A DNA stretch of 21,280 bases from a virus, in IMG/VR virus record IMGVR_UViG_3300010158_000371, positions 1-21,280 of that record. One strand, written 5' to 3'. Below, one piece after another: positions 21,228 to 21,280 of the stretch. The stretch's first letter is position 1. Every line of letters begins with the position of its first letter. The notes beneath the pieces are model-generated. The model searched no databases and was not told where the DNA came from. It was given only the letters and a program-made list of their open reading frames with translations. Position numbers and translations under genes: made by a program.

Positions 21228-21280
21228 TGGAAGAAAATAAACGATACAATGTATTGCGTATGACACTGACCCGAGATCAA
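21227..21280 (+). CDS. Start of a further gene, cut by the right edge
   Basis: ATG at 21227 overlaps the upstream stop (TAATG) and is followed by 18 open codons (MEENKRYNVLRMTLTRDQ) to the window end. The tight coupling, as elsewhere in this operon, is the main support. Too little is visible for a function. Confidence 0.55.
   Translation, partial: MEENKRYNVLRMTLTRDQ

Noticed and set aside
1-21280. tRNA genes, integrase, insertion sequences, CRISPR arrays
   Set aside because: No T-loop consensus with a matching cloverleaf, no recombinase or transposase motifs, and no spaced repeats were found by reading.

Overview
The window looks like part of the genome of a T4-like (myovirus) phage of aquatic bacteria. 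Genes are packed almost without gaps, and many adjoining genes overlap by ATGA or TAATG. There is a class Ia ribonucleotide reductase (nrdA, nrdB) with a glutaredoxin, a tail-fibre-type protein with an Mtd-like N-terminus, a PD-(D/E)XK nuclease, a cell-wall hydrolase, and several proteins that resemble conserved hypothetical proteins of T4-like cyanophages as I remember them. The iscU/iscA pair is of the proteobacterial Isc type, and the IscU keeps an LPPVK HscA-docking motif. I therefore infer a proteobacterial rather than a cyanobacterial host, but nothing in the window proves it. I saw no tRNA, integrase, insertion sequence or CRISPR array.

Region 1-3947 is a translationally coupled four-gene run. 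It holds the end of a Gln/Pro/Ala-repeat protein, a protein with polymerase-beta-type nucleotidyltransferase motifs, a GNAT acetyltransferase domain fused to a second nucleotidyltransferase-like domain, and a protein with a KxDG ligase/capping-type motif. This predicted enzyme cluster is the best candidate for an undescribed system. A small protein follows (4015-4437) in its own unit: late-type promoter, strong ribosome site, skewed codon use and a near-perfect UUCG terminator, as expected for an abundant protein. Region 4523-7192 carries conserved phage hypotheticals, including a coiled-coil protein with a C-terminal membrane anchor and a pair of probable particle- or assembly-related proteins.

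Region 7199-8059 is a sigma70-type promoter followed by a 43-residue basic protein, IscU and IscA. The only minus-strand gene, glycosyltransferase-like, occupies 8065-9129, convergent with iscA and divergent from the nuclease gene. After the nuclease come the tail-fibre-type protein and a conserved hypothetical, then nrdA, a two-helix membrane protein, nrdB, an SGNH-hydrolase-like protein, glutaredoxin and an Sm-like protein. A PAAR-like protein with a 28-residue repeat and a 637-residue Ala/Ser/Gly-rich probable structural protein close this block.

From 18129 to the right edge the style changes to small genes with strong Shine-Dalgarno sites behind good sigma70 promoters, which suggests early transcription. 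This part begins with an exported SleB-type hydrolase and an HExxH metallopeptidase. By contrast, elements resembling the T4 late promoter (NNTAAATA) lie before 4015, 5048, 6081, 9886 and 16215. The window therefore seems to hold both host-sigma70 and phage-late transcription units.
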